A stretch of 64,000 nt of DNA from Mycobacteriaceae bacterium (GTDB lineage Bacteria > Actinomycetota > Actinomycetes > Mycobacteriales > Mycobacteriaceae), in NCBI GenBank assembly GCA_019749805.1, contig JAIEPH010000036.1, forward strand, positions 62,001 to 126,000. Reading direction: 5' to 3'. Below, one piece after another: positions 1-8,003 of the stretch (position 1 is the stretch's first letter; every line of letters starts with the position of its first letter). The notes under the pieces were generated by a model. The model searched no databases. It was not told the origin of the DNA and saw only the letters and a program-made list of their open reading frames with translations. A program made the translations under genes and the position numbers.

Positions 1-1
1 C

Positions 2-1270
2 TTCGCGCTGTCGTTCTCCAGCACCGTCTTCGTGGTCAAGGTTCTCGAGGAACGGGGCGAATCGCACGCGCTGTATGGCCGTGTCGCCATCGGCATCCTG
101 GTCATGCAGGACGTCGTCGCTGTCGTGTTTCTGACCGCCACCAGCGGTCATCTGCCCAGCCCCTGGGCGCTGACGCTGGTGCTGCTGTGGCCACTGACCC
201 GAATCGCGCGCAAGATCTGGGGCCGGCTGGGCCACGGCGAAATGCAATCGCTGTTCGGGATCGTGATGGCGTTGGTGCCCGGGTACGCGCTGTTCTCCGC
301 CGTGGGACTGAAGGGCGACCTCGGTGCCCTGATCATCGGCGTCCTGCTGGCCTCGCACGCGGCGTCCTCCGAGCTGTCGCGTTCGCTGTTCCACATCAAG
401 GAGCTGTTGCTGGTCGGGTTCTTCGTCTCGATCGGCCTGACCGGTCTGCCGGATCTGCCGACCATCGGTGTCGCACTGCTGATGGTGCTGCTTCTGCCGT
501 TCAAGGCCGGCTGGTACGTGCTGCTGTTATCGCGAATGAAGTTGCGGCGTCGCACCGCACTGCTCGCCGGACTCGGGCTGATGAACTACTCGGAGTTCGG
601 CTTGATCGTCGTCTCGGTCGGTGTTTCCGCAGGGCTGCTGGCGGAAGCCTGGCTCGTGGAGATGTCGATCGCCGTGGCGATGAGCTTCGTCCTCGCGGCG
701 CTGGTCAACGGTCGCGGACACCTGATGGTGGAGAAGATCGCGGCACGGCTACCCGCCCAGGACGAAAGCACCCTTGTCCCGGAGGAACGCCCGGCCGACG
801 CCGGCGACGCCGAGGTGGTGGTGATCGGCATGGGCCGGGTCGGGTTCGCGGCTTACCAACGAATGACCGAGCACTACGGGTTGCGAGTGATCGGGGTTGA
901 TTACGACGGTCCCCGAGTCCAGCGACTCGCGGAGGACGGGCTGAACGTCATCGAAGGCGATGCGACAGATCTTGATTTTTGGCACCAGCTCCGACACTCG
1001 GAGTCGGTGCGGATTGCGGTGCTCGCGATGCCGCGTCACGGTGCCAACGTCACCGCGCTGGCGTGTCTGCGCGAGTCAGGTTTCGACGGCAGGGTCGCCG
1101 CGGTCGCCCGGTACGACGATGAAGTCCAGTGGGCCAAGGAGCACGGCGTCGACATCGCCTTCAATGTCTATGCCGGCGCGGGTTTGGAGTTGGCAGATCA
1201 AGTGTCCAACGACGAGGCGCCCCGAGCACCGGTCGAGCCTGTCGAGGATGGACCCGCAACCGGGCCGTGA
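2..1270 (+). CDS. Kef/CPA2-type monovalent cation:proton antiporter with TrkA-N domain, 5' truncated
   Basis: The reading frame is open to the left window edge, and the residues before the first GTG (position 32) read as the conserved FSSTVFVVK segment of KefB/CPA2 antiporters, so the N-terminal membrane helices lie outside the window. The visible part has about eight hydrophobic segments up to nt ~720. A cytoplasmic RCK/TrkA-N domain follows, with the dinucleotide-binding motif VVVIGMGRVG near nt 820-850 and acidic D-Y-D and GDATD motifs of the Rossmann fold. The protein probably exchanges K+ or Na+ for protons across the inner membrane under nucleotide control. The tail after the RCK domain is short and Pro/Glu-rich. 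Family assignment is firm; the ion and the gene name are not decidable from sequence. Confidence 0.93.
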   Translation, partial: FALSFSSTVFVVKVLEERGESHALYGRVAIGILVMQDVVAVVFLTATSGHLPSPWALTLVLLWPLTRIARKIWGRLGHGEMQSLFGIVMALVPGYALFSAVGLKGDLGALIIGVLLASHAASSELSRSLFHIKELLLVGFFVSIGLTGLPDLPTIGVALLMVLLLPFKAGWYVLLLSRMKLRRRTALLAGLGLMNYSEFGLIVVSVGVSAGLLAEAWLVEMSIAVAMSFVLAALVNGRGHLMVEKIAARLPAQDESTLVPEERPADAGDAEVVVIGMGRVGFAAYQRMTEHYGLRVIGVDYDGPRVQRLAEDGLNVIEGDATDLDFWHQLRHSESVRIAVLAMPRHGANVTALACLRESGFDGRVAAVARYDDEVQWAKEHGVDIAFNVYAGAGLELADQVSNDEAPRAPVEPVEDGPATGP

Positions 1271-1289
1271 CGACGCATCAACCCTGCGG

Positions 1290-1496
1290 CTATCGGGGCG
1301 CCAGTTCGTGAAGCGGATTTGCGGCAGCCCTCTCGGTTACGGCCGCGGGAAGAACCCGGGTGATGCCGTCCTCCAAGGCCCGCAGGAACATGTCGACGTA
1401 GTCGGGGAACTTCGGCCCGCAGCGCCGGGACATCGAGTCGGTACTGACCCCTTGGCCCCAGCGGCCACGGAAGCAAGCCGCGTTCGTTGTCGTCAT
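1290..1496 (-). CDS. Small hypothetical protein or gene remnant
   Basis: A 68-codon frame starts with ATG at 1496 and ends just beyond the antiporter stop, converging on it. From about codon 17 nearly every third base is G or C, as expected for coding DNA in this genome. The C-terminal half (PKFPDYVDMFLRALEDGI and following) looks like an amphipathic helix of a globular protein. I recognise no family. No clear ribosome binding site precedes the ATG. It may be a small gene or the eroded end of a larger one, given the gene-poor DNA to its right. Confidence 0.35.
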   Translation of the reverse strand: MTTTNAACFRGRWGQGVSTDSMSRRCGPKFPDYVDMFLRALEDGITRVLPAAVTERAAANPLHELAPR

Positions 1497-1655
1497 GGCT
1501 TTCGCGCGTCGTTCCGCGCGCAAGAGATCGGTCGGCGGCAGAATCTCTCAACTCGCGAAACTTTGATGACAGTGCTTGACGCTGAAAAACATTGTGTAGG
1601 AATCTAATTCGTCTTTCAACACCGAGGCGATCCATCCGGCTTACCCACAGCATTC

Positions 1656-1668
1656 CGTCACAGTGACG
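1656..1668. repeat. 13-bp palindrome CGTCACAGTGACG, copy 1
   Basis: The sequence is an odd-centred perfect inverted repeat. A near-identical one (central base changed) lies at 1857-1869. Both copies are preceded by an ATTC-like string and followed about 20 bp later by a GGGGAGGAGG-like purine run, so the shared unit is longer than the palindrome. It resembles an operator for a dimeric regulator, but no candidate target gene begins nearby. Confidence 0.55.
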
Positions 1669-1856
1669 TATTGGCAGTGCAACCGGGGGGAGGAGGGCAG
1701 GCGCGTAGCACGCGAGAAAATGGACGAGGTTCACGGAGGCCGCGAAGCCGCCGCGGACTCCGCCTGACAGCCGGCCCAACCACGTGAATGCCGCTCGGAA
1801 TGTCGACCTCGATGTCGCACGGCGAATGGTCAATGACCTAGCGGGCCATGGCAATT

Positions 1857-1869
1857 CGTCACTGTGACG
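1857..1869. repeat. 13-bp palindrome CGTCACTGTGACG, copy 2
   Basis: This is the second member of the pair, 201 bp to the right of the first and with the same purine-rich flank about 20 bp downstream. See the copy at 1656-1668. Confidence 0.55.
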
Positions 1870-2497
1870 TTTCGAGGACTGCCGACGGGGAGGAGGGGAG
1901 GCCGCTGAGGAATTTGGCAGGCGGCCCTGAGCAAACCAGCATCGGCATCTCGTCACCTAACAACGAATCGTTAGTGATTGAAAGCGACTTCAAAGCTGCG
2001 GCGACGGTCAAACACGACACGACGGGCTGCCGGGGATGCAACGGGCGGGCCAAGCTTTTCGGCTGCGCCAACGTCGCCATCGCTCAGAGGTGCGAGTCCT
2101 TGCACCGCGTGCAACTCGCCTTGGTCAAGTGCCGATAAGCCACATTATGTCAAGTTACCGCCGCCCTGTTCATCAGATGAATCAGCTCTAATCGCAAGCA
2201 CATGCCGAACTGACACGCACGGGTGGGCATCGTGACCACGCAGCCGGCGGTTCGCTGCACTCTGGACACGTACTCCACGCGCATAGCATGGCCAACGCCC
2301 CACCCGGCATCGCGCGCCGGGACGGTCCAGTCGCGCTGCAGCCAGCATTGAGCCAGCGCCAAATGCCAAGTGTCCGCGTCATGCGCTGCTCCATGCGGAG
2401 ACGAATACGGCGGGATCGAATATGGCGGGTTACCAGTAAACTACGCCGTTTCGATTGTGGCTTAATGGTTTTGAAAGTCCGCTCGCCCGCCCGTGTG

Positions 2498-2848
2498 TCA
2501 AAGATCGAGAACAAAGCGCAGCGCTCTGTCAATGGCCCGCATCTGTTCTGGACTAATCATGCCCTGGCGATATGACAGTCGTTCGACGGAGACTACTCGC
2601 AGTTGATCGCAGCGAGCATATGAAATGTGGTCTAGCCCGCTGTCCTGTGGCTCCAGTTCGACATGGCTTCGCAGCCCGTAACCAGTGGTGGTAATTGGGA
2701 CGACCACCACCAGCCCGCCCGGTCCGTTGTTGAGAATGTCGACCGACACCACGACCGCTGGGCGTCGAAAGGCCGGCTCGTGGCCGACCGGCTGGCCGAG
2801 ATCGACAACATAGATCTCCCCGCGCCAGATCAAGCCAGGGCATCCCAT
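2498..2848 (-). CDS. MazF/PemK-family toxin (putative mRNA interferase)
   Basis: The 116-residue product has the typical MazF opening, WRGEIYVVDLG, then RRPAVVVS, a VVVPITTT strand, and a C-terminal helix rich in Arg/Leu. This is the standard length and motif order of ribosome-independent mRNA interferases. The start is ATG at 2848, inside the antitoxin frame, giving a 19-nt overlap and hence translational coupling. The upstream partner at 2830-3063 is a small ribbon-helix-helix-like protein. The pair should form a type II toxin-antitoxin module in the cytoplasm. The cleavage motif cannot be inferred, and which mycobacterial MazF subgroup it belongs to is unknown. Confidence 0.9.
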   Translation of the reverse strand: MGCPGLIWRGEIYVVDLGQPVGHEPAFRRPAVVVSVDILNNGPGGLVVVVPITTTGYGLRSHVELEPQDSGLDHISYARCDQLRVVSVERLSYRQGMISPEQMRAIDRALRFVLDL

Positions 2849-3063
2849 TCATGACGCTCGGCCAGGTACTGCTCCCACAGGTCGGGATTGCCACGTAGGC
2901 GCTGGTAATCCGCGTTGAGTCCCCGGAGGAACTCTTGTCGTTCCAAGGCGTCGATGGCCGCGTGCACTACGTCGATGACGGCGGTCTTGCGAGCCTTGGC
3001 CAGCGATTGGAGCCGCTCGGAATCTGGCCGGCGGACTCGGACGGTTGTGGTTTCTCCTGCCAT
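2830..3063 (-). CDS. MazE-type antitoxin, ribbon-helix-helix-like
   Basis: This 77-residue protein begins TTTVRVRRPDSERL, a basic beta-strand followed by a helix typical of RHH DNA-binding antitoxins. It ends in an acidic, Trp- and Glu-rich tail (NPDLWEQYLAERHEW) of the kind that wraps the toxin. It lies directly upstream of, and overlaps, the MazF frame. It probably binds its own promoter in the 234-nt gap to the right and neutralises the toxin. The ATG at 3063 is followed by strongly coding sequence. Confidence 0.88.
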   Translation of the reverse strand: MAGETTTVRVRRPDSERLQSLAKARKTAVIDVVHAAIDALERQEFLRGLNADYQRLRGNPDLWEQYLAERHEWDALA

Positions 3064-3139
3064 GGGCCTAGTGTAGACGAATTGTAGACATGTGGTCGAT
3101 TGCGGATGGCGTATTCATCCCAGCAAACGAACGTCCGCC

Positions 3140-3259
3140 TCAAGCTCTGGGTACGAGGCCTCGTTGCCCTTCCAGGTTGGACTGGATGATCCGGCCGGCC
3201 AGCGTGTCCACTAGCGCATCGAGGTCCTGGTCGGCTGTGCACACACGCATCTCGGTCAT
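3140..3259 (-). CDS. Possible small ORF or gene fragment
   Basis: A 39-codon frame (MTEMRVCTADQDLDALVDTL...) has coding-like third-base composition and begins 38 nt downstream of the stop of the secreted protein on the same strand. The predicted peptide is mostly one amphipathic helix. I do not recognise it. It could be a short co-transcribed protein or the surviving end of a deleted gene. Confidence 0.25.
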   Translation of the reverse strand: MTEMRVCTADQDLDALVDTLAGRIIQSNLEGQRGLVPRA

Positions 3260-3297
3260 GACGTGGCTAGGAACGGTGCGCCCCCTCGAGGCGAGCT

Positions 3298-3720
3298 TCA
3301 CCGGAAGGTGGTCAGCACGGGCCCATCGGCGATTACGCGTGGCGGAACCCTCGTCGGCGGTGCCGGCTGGACCTCCACAAAAGTTCCCGACAAATCGCCG
3401 TGTACGAGCGGCGGGCGGTTCGTCGGCGGATCCGGCTGCACCTCCAGGACGGCTCCTCCGCTTGGCTGCAGGAGATCCTCCGGATTGATGCAGGCGCCGT
3501 TGCGCATAACGCCGCCGGCGTGTTCGCAGCAATAGTCCGTCGGCATATCGCGCTCCAGACATGATGCGAAGTCGACTTCCTTGTAGTCGGCGTTCGCGAC
3601 GGCCAGAGCCCCGAACGGGATTGCGGCGAGGGCAAGTACACCTGCGGTCAGCGTGGCGCGTGCCGTCCAACGTGCAGGCGCGAAAACTGTGACGGGGCGG
3701 GCGGAGTTCGAAAGCTTCAT
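3298..3720 (-). CDS. Secreted Cys- and Pro-rich hypothetical protein
   Basis: The 140-residue product has a basic N-terminus, a hydrophobic core around residues 25-42 and a likely signal peptidase site after AVANA. The mature part holds a compact Cys cluster (SCLERDMPTDYCC ... GACI) that could form disulfides, then a Pro-rich C-terminus with two copies of an EVQPxPPT motif. The start is well supported by AAGGAGA just upstream of the ATG at 3720. It is probably exported to the periplasm or cell wall. The function is unknown, and the surrounding region is gene-poor. Confidence 0.82.
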   Translation of the reverse strand: MKLSNSARPVTVFAPARWTARATLTAGVLALAAIPFGALAVANADYKEVDFASCLERDMPTDYCCEHAGGVMRNGACINPEDLLQPSGGAVLEVQPDPPTNRPPLVHGDLSGTFVEVQPAPPTRVPPRVIADGPVLTTFR

Positions 3721-4012
3721 GGTGGTGTCTCCTTAAATCTTTGGTATCGGCGTCCGGCGGAAGCCGCTTTCTTCGGTGGTGAACGTAAGTGTCCGACGGA
3801 CGGCCATCCCTCCGTAATCGCTGGGACGCCAGATTCCACTCCCCAAAGGGAAGGGTTTGCTATCCGCTGGGTAAGAAGCGCAGTCCTACGCGGATGGTGG
3901 TGTGCCCTCCCGCCGGTATGGATAAATCCGGCCGCTGGAGGGCGTTCCACGACAAGGACAGGTCATTCCCACCATGTCCTCGGGACACAGCCTCTGAAGG
4001 AAAGCAACGGGC

Positions 4013-4198
4013 GTGGAGAGCATTTCACTCGGTAGCACGGGACTCGACGAGTTGATTCAGCAGCGCTACGCGGTACTGGCCGGCGACATCGAGGTCTTGG
4101 TGATCAGAGACGGCGTGCTACCCATTACCGCCAGGACGATGACGAGCTACGCCGGCCCAACCCAAGGACTGGATGTCACGCTCAATCGTGCGCTTTGA
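4013..4198 (+). pseudogene. Truncated copy of the MBL-fold hydrolase at 6512-7423
   Basis: The 61 codons from GTG 4013 match the first ~47 residues of the MBL hydrolase at 6512: both share LSLGSxGLDEL, RYAV, GDIEVLVI, DGVLPITARTM. The match also extends upstream of the start, because both loci carry a GGCGTTCC...GACAGGTCATT block before the RBS. Similarity ends after about nt 4150, and a stop follows before any zinc-binding motif. The product cannot be a functional hydrolase. This is a partial, inverted-context duplication, with the intact copy 2.5 kb away, and probably a decayed paralogue rather than a live small gene. Confidence 0.75.
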
Positions 4199-4411
4199 CA
4201 CGCACAAACGCTTGGCTCTCCTCATGAAATGAGTGTCTCCCCTGGTCTCAGGTCAGCTCCGGACCTGCATGTTCCGCAGCATCCGCCCGTGCCGTGCCCT
4301 CCACGGCCCGCGCGACCTCGGTGAACCCGCATCCGATGCGCGATCTCACTGTCGGTGTTCCGATTTCACGTTGAGGGCACGACGCAGCGCTGGCAGATCA
4401 CCGCGCAGGGT

Positions 4412-4876
4412 TCAGGACGAAACCTCTTCGGCGAGTCGAGCGAGCGTATCCGTCAGCTGGTCCTCGGTCACCAGCGGGAACTTCACCTTCTCGAGCAGCT
4501 TCTTGTCGGTGACCTTCGACCAGTCATAGGTATGGCGAACCAAGGTCTCGTCTGGCCCCTGCGGCTCCAACTCCCACAGCCACTCCCATCCGGGAGGCTC
4601 AGTGCCGGCGGGGGCTGTCTTCCACGCCAGGAGCTTGTCCTTCACATAGCCGGACACGTGGTTGTCAGTCTTGTACTCGCCACCCATGTGATCGCCCTGC
4701 ATGTTCATCGTGAACACGTCGCCGACCTTTTGTATCCGATCGGCGTGGTCCACGCTGCGCACAAATCCAGAGCCATCGAGCGCCGGGTGTTGCTCGGGAT
4801 TGGAAAGGACGTCGAATAGCGCTTCAACGGGCGCCGTGATGGTTCTTTCGACAGTGACCTTCTGGTTGTTGCTCAT
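4412..4876 (-). CDS. SRPBCC/polyketide cyclase-like family protein
   Basis: The 154-residue protein starts KVTVERTITAPVEALFDVL, the standard first strand and helix of START/SRPBCC ligand-binding domains. It ends with the long C-terminal helix (TEDQLTDTLARLAEEV). It probably binds a hydrophobic ligand in the cytoplasm. I place the start at ATG 4876; the frame is open further upstream but that extension is Arg/Pro-rich and not SRPBCC-like. GGAGG lies only one base before this ATG, an unusually tight spacing. The gene shares strand with the diguanylate cyclase 56 nt upstream and may be co-transcribed. Confidence 0.85.
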   Translation of the reverse strand: MSNNQKVTVERTITAPVEALFDVLSNPEQHPALDGSGFVRSVDHADRIQKVGDVFTMNMQGDHMGGEYKTDNHVSGYVKDKLLAWKTAPAGTEPPGWEWLWELEPQGPDETLVRHTYDWSKVTDKKLLEKVKFPLVTEDQLTDTLARLAEEVSS

Positions 4877-4932
4877 ACCTCCACACTGCCCAAAACTGCC
4901 CGATCCCACACGTCTCGGTCGCGGCCTCGGGC

Positions 4933-6033
4933 TCAACTTCCTGCTGCTGGCAGCAGCGTCGGATAGTGACACACCCGATTGCCGCCCGCGCGCTTGGCCT
5001 CGTACATCGCCGTGTCCGACGTGCGGATGAGATCGTTGATGAGTTGGAGGTTGGCGCTGGCCGAGTCCGTGTCGAGCGGGGCGGCCGCCGTGCCGACACT
5101 TGCTGTCACCGGAAAAGGAATTCCGGCAATAGCCTGCAGTAGCTCCTCGGCCAGGTTGGCGGGGTTCGGAGCGGTATCGATGTCGGCGACCACGAACTCT
5201 TCGCCGCCCACCCTGCCGATCACCGCGGTGGCGCGGCAGTTCTCGCGAAGCGCCGCCCCGACGCTGACCAGTGCCTGGTCCCCCGCGGCGTGGCCACGAG
5301 TGTCGTTGAGTTGCTTGAAGTTATCCAGGTCGATCATCGCCATCACTACGTAAATGCCCGCAGGACTCTGATGAAGCATCATGAGTTCGTAGACCGAGTT
5401 GCGGAACGAACGTCGATTCAGCAGCCCGGTGAGCGGGTCACGAGCCGAACCCCGCAAATCGGAGCGAAACGTGTGCACCAACGACAGGATTCCAAACGGC
5501 ACGCCGATATTGAGCGAGGCCACTGTGACCACGGTGGCAATCGCCAGCGCGACGTCGCCGGTGGTAGCGATGAGTCGGAACGCCATGATCGTCGAGCACA
5601 CCGCGGCCACGGCAAGGTTCGCGACCACGAGGCCAATCGTGTGGAAGTAGGCGGCAAAACCGCCGATGACGGCGAAGGTCGCACACGCGCCCAACCCCGA
5701 GTACGGGTTGGAAAACGTAAAGCAGGTCGCCGCAATGGCCACCGTAGCCATCGTCGAAAAGATGACGGACTGCCGCCGCGTGGGCCACCGAAGCAGCCAG
5801 AGGAATCCACCGGCGACGGCTACCGCTGCCGCCGCGACGGCGAGCGCGACCCGGGTGGGATTGTCCGGCCCGAACGGACTCCAGAGCATCACGATGGGCA
5901 GCGCCGCTGTTGTGACGGTGAAGCCGAACGTGGCGCGACGCCACAGCACCTGCAGACCACGCTCACTCAGAAAAGCGCTGAGCCAGTCGTATTGATCCGG
6001 TTGCTTCAACCACCGCTTAGACCGCGAGGCCAT
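4933..6033 (-). CDS. Membrane-anchored GGDEF diguanylate cyclase
   Basis: This 366-residue protein has an N-terminal membrane region of about five to six helices (residues 35-190) followed by a GGDEF domain. The domain has RDPLTGLLNRR (199-208), the metal-binding IDLDNFK (Asp235), and the signature GGEEF at 276-280, so it should make c-di-GMP from two GTP. The product-inhibition site, expected as RxxD five residues before the signature, reads RATA, so the Asp is missing and feedback inhibition is probably lost. The ATG at 6033 follows a GAGGGG RBS; a longer frame upstream is Arg-rich and unlikely. The membrane part resembles the sensory region of mycobacterial GGDEF proteins, but I see no PAS or EAL domain. 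Confidence 0.92.
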   Translation of the reverse strand: MASRSKRWLKQPDQYDWLSAFLSERGLQVLWRRATFGFTVTTAALPIVMLWSPFGPDNPTRVALAVAAAAVAVAGGFLWLLRWPTRRQSVIFSTMATVAIAATCFTFSNPYSGLGACATFAVIGGFAAYFHTIGLVVANLAVAAVCSTIMAFRLIATTGDVALAIATVVTVASLNIGVPFGILSLVHTFRSDLRGSARDPLTGLLNRRSFRNSVYELMMLHQSPAGIYVVMAMIDLDNFKQLNDTRGHAAGDQALVSVGAALRENCRATAVIGRVGGEEFVVADIDTAPNPANLAEELLQAIAGIPFPVTASVGTAAAPLDTDSASANLQLINDLIRTSDTAMYEAKRAGGNRVCHYPTLLPAAGS

Positions 6034-6511
6034 CCCCTCACCCCCAGACCTGACTCGACCTTCCGGCAAAAGCTTGCTGCCCCAGCGGCGATCGACATCG
6101 CGGCTAAGAGCACGGTTGAGCGTGGAAGGTGGTCGGACTGGATGGCGAGAGCGTATCGTTCCGCAATCCTCCGGTGCACGGTAATCCCGCAGACAGCCAG
6201 GCAAGCACACCCGCTCGACATACTCCAGCAACGCAGATGAGCGCTCATAGGCTTCTATTGGCTCGGCAACACAGGTAGCTGCCAGACGGATACACGGATC
6301 CGAACATTCTTCGCAGCTACCACAACCTTCGGTTTGCTAGAAGTTGCCGGCGCTGGTTGCGGCAACGCGGCAGCGCCTCCCGGACCGCCGGGGCCGGCCG
6401 AGGTGACTCGGGCCGCAGCTGAGGAGCCCTAGCGGGTGGATGAATTCCGACGCCCGACGGCGTTCCCGGGGAATGACAGGTCATTTCGCAGGTCAGCCCA
6501 AGGAGAAACTC
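6034..6511. other. Divergent intergenic region containing a duplicated upstream block
   Basis: No gene is convincing here. The right end (about 6455-6511) carries the upstream sequence of the MBL hydrolase, including a GGCGTTCC...GACAGGTCATTT block also present at about 3947-3970 before the truncated copy, and the RBS AAGGAGA. The left end should hold the promoter of the diguanylate cyclase. No strong palindrome was seen. Confidence 0.5.
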
Positions 6512-7423
6512 ATGAGCGTGGACAGCCTTTCACTCGGCAGCGCCGGCCTCGACGAACTCGTTCCGTCGCGGTACGCGGTACAGGTCGGCGACATCGAGGT
6601 GCTGGTGATCAGCGATGGGGTGCTACCCATCACCGCCAGGACGATGGCGACGAACGCCGACCCGAACGAGTACGGGAACTGGCTCGACGACCAGTTCCTG
6701 CCACAGGACGTGCTCGACTGGCCGCTGAACGTGGTCGTCCTGCGCAGCGGCGGCCGGACCGTCCTTGTCGACGCGGGCCTTGGCGTGGAGTTCCCCGACT
6801 TCCCTCGGGCCGGGAAGACGGTCCATCGACTGGAGGCCGCAGGCATCGATCCCTCGGCCGTGACCGACGTGGTCCTCACCCACCTCCACATGGACCATGT
6901 GGGTGGGCTGCTCACCGAAGGACTGAAAGAGCGGCTGCGCTCGGATCTGCGGGTCCACGTGGCGACCCGGGAGGCCGAGTTCTGGGAGGCCCCCGATTTC
7001 TCCCACACCGACATGCCGGCGCCGGTGCCGGGTGCGCTCCGACAGATCGCCTCGCGATTCCTGGACGAATACCGTGGCCAGATCAAGACATTCGAGACGG
7101 AGTACGAGATCGCGCCAGGAGTGCTCGTCGCCCGCAACGGAGGTCACACCCCCGGCCACAGCATCGTGCGCCTCGCGTCCGGCGGTGATGCCCTCACGTT
7201 CGCCGGCGACTCCGTGTTCGCGCCGGGATTCGACAATCCCGAGTGGCACAACGGATTCGAACACGACCCTGTGGAATCCGCACGTGTGCGAATCGAGCTG
7301 TTGCGGGAGCTGGCCGCGACGGGAGAGGCGCTGGTGGCCACCCACTTGCCGTTCCCGTCGGTCTGCCATGTGGCGACCCACGGCGACGTCTTCCGCTGCG
7401 TACCCGCCTCCTGGGACTACTGA
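6512..7423 (+). CDS. MBL-fold metallo-hydrolase
   Basis: The 303-residue protein carries the zinc-binding THLHMDHVGG motif, a later GGHTPGHS motif, FAGDSVF and a C-terminal ATHLPFPS. This is a complete set for a two-metal metallo-beta-lactamase-fold hydrolase of the N-acyl-homoserine-lactonase/methyl-parathion-hydrolase-like group. It has no signal peptide and so acts in the cytoplasm. The start at ATG 6512 has AAGGAGA eight bases before it; an in-frame ATG 72 nt upstream lacks an RBS. Its 3' end overlaps the convergent membrane gene by 7 nt. A truncated duplicate of its 5' end lies at 4013. The substrate cannot be inferred. Confidence 0.92.
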   Translation: MSVDSLSLGSAGLDELVPSRYAVQVGDIEVLVISDGVLPITARTMATNADPNEYGNWLDDQFLPQDVLDWPLNVVVLRSGGRTVLVDAGLGVEFPDFPRAGKTVHRLEAAGIDPSAVTDVVLTHLHMDHVGGLLTEGLKERLRSDLRVHVATREAEFWEAPDFSHTDMPAPVPGALRQIASRFLDEYRGQIKTFETEYEIAPGVLVARNGGHTPGHSIVRLASGGDALTFAGDSVFAPGFDNPEWHNGFEHDPVESARVRIELLRELAATGEALVATHLPFPSVCHVATHGDVFRCVPASWDY

Positions 7424-7971
7424 CCACCCGCCGCAACCCGCTGAGCGGATTCAACCCGTACCAGGACCGCATGCCGAGCCATCGCCAAAGCGGCCAAGCC
7501 TGCAGCGGCCGCGGACAGGACATGCCAGGCGCCGTGAAATTGCCAGAGGCTGGCCGGCTGGCACAGTGGCGACCCGGAACGACCTGCGACATAGGCGATT
7601 AGAGCGATCGCGAGGATGGCGATCGCCGCTAGCCACACTCGCCACTCACGTCGAACCGTAAATGCCAAACCGATGGCATACACCACCCCCATCGCGATGA
7701 TCGGCCAGTCGTGTGCAGCGCCCGCCCATGTCGGCTGGGGACCGTGATAGATGACGCTGCCCGCACCCACGGCGACGAGCACCACTCCGGCGGCGGCTGC
7801 CAGCGCTCCCCTGGCTGACGCCGCCAATGCCAGCACTGCCAGACCCACGATGACATAGGCCACGCTGGTGACCGCGAGAACTGGCTGAGCCAACGTGCCC
7901 TGCACGACGTGCTCGCAGTCCACGTGCCCGATACCCGCCGCAGCCGCCCACATCTGCACGACGATAGTCAT
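7417..7971 (-). CDS. CREST-superfamily membrane protein (alkaline ceramidase-like)
   Basis: The 184-residue protein has six or seven hydrophobic segments. It carries the catalytic pattern of alkaline ceramidases and related CREST hydrolases: Ser72-x3-His76 (SVIYH), an Asp twelve residues later (Asp88 in HDWP) and a C-terminal His146-x3-His150 (HGAWH). In known ceramidases these residues bind zinc and cleave an amide bond in the membrane. The substrate here is unknown, since ceramides are not typical mycobacterial lipids. A heme- or lipid-related role is possible. The gene ends inside the stop region of the MBL hydrolase and starts 32 nt downstream of the alpha/beta hydrolase stop on the same strand. 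Confidence 0.72.
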   Translation of the reverse strand: MTIVVQMWAAAAGIGHVDCEHVVQGTLAQPVLAVTSVAYVIVGLAVLALAASARGALAAAAGVVLVAVGAGSVIYHGPQPTWAGAAHDWPIIAMGVVYAIGLAFTVRREWRVWLAAIAILAIALIAYVAGRSGSPLCQPASLWQFHGAWHVLSAAAAGLAALAMARHAVLVRVESAQRVAAGGQ

Positions 7972-8003
7972 TGCGCGCGAGGAACAACCGCGATGATCAC
8001 ACG

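Larger units (their letters stand above)
1497..2497. other. Gene-poor kilobase, probably eroded sequence
   Basis: No open frame here has mycobacterial codon usage, an RBS and a recognisable protein together. The only frames are short and overlapping with mixed third-base composition. The stretch holds two matching palindromes (1656-1668 and 1857-1869), and a tRNA T-arm-like string near 2085-2105 that I could not extend into a cloverleaf. It sits next to a MazEF-type module, which fits a decayed accessory segment. Confidence 0.5.

Noticed and set aside
2080..2110. tRNA T-arm-like string (GGTGCGAGTCC)
   Set aside because: No acceptor, D or anticodon stem could be built around it, so it is not a tRNA and too short to call an attachment site.
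5290..6240. Long plus-strand frame opposite the diguanylate cyclase
   Set aside because: Arg/His-rich shadow of the GGDEF gene; the real gene is on the minus strand.
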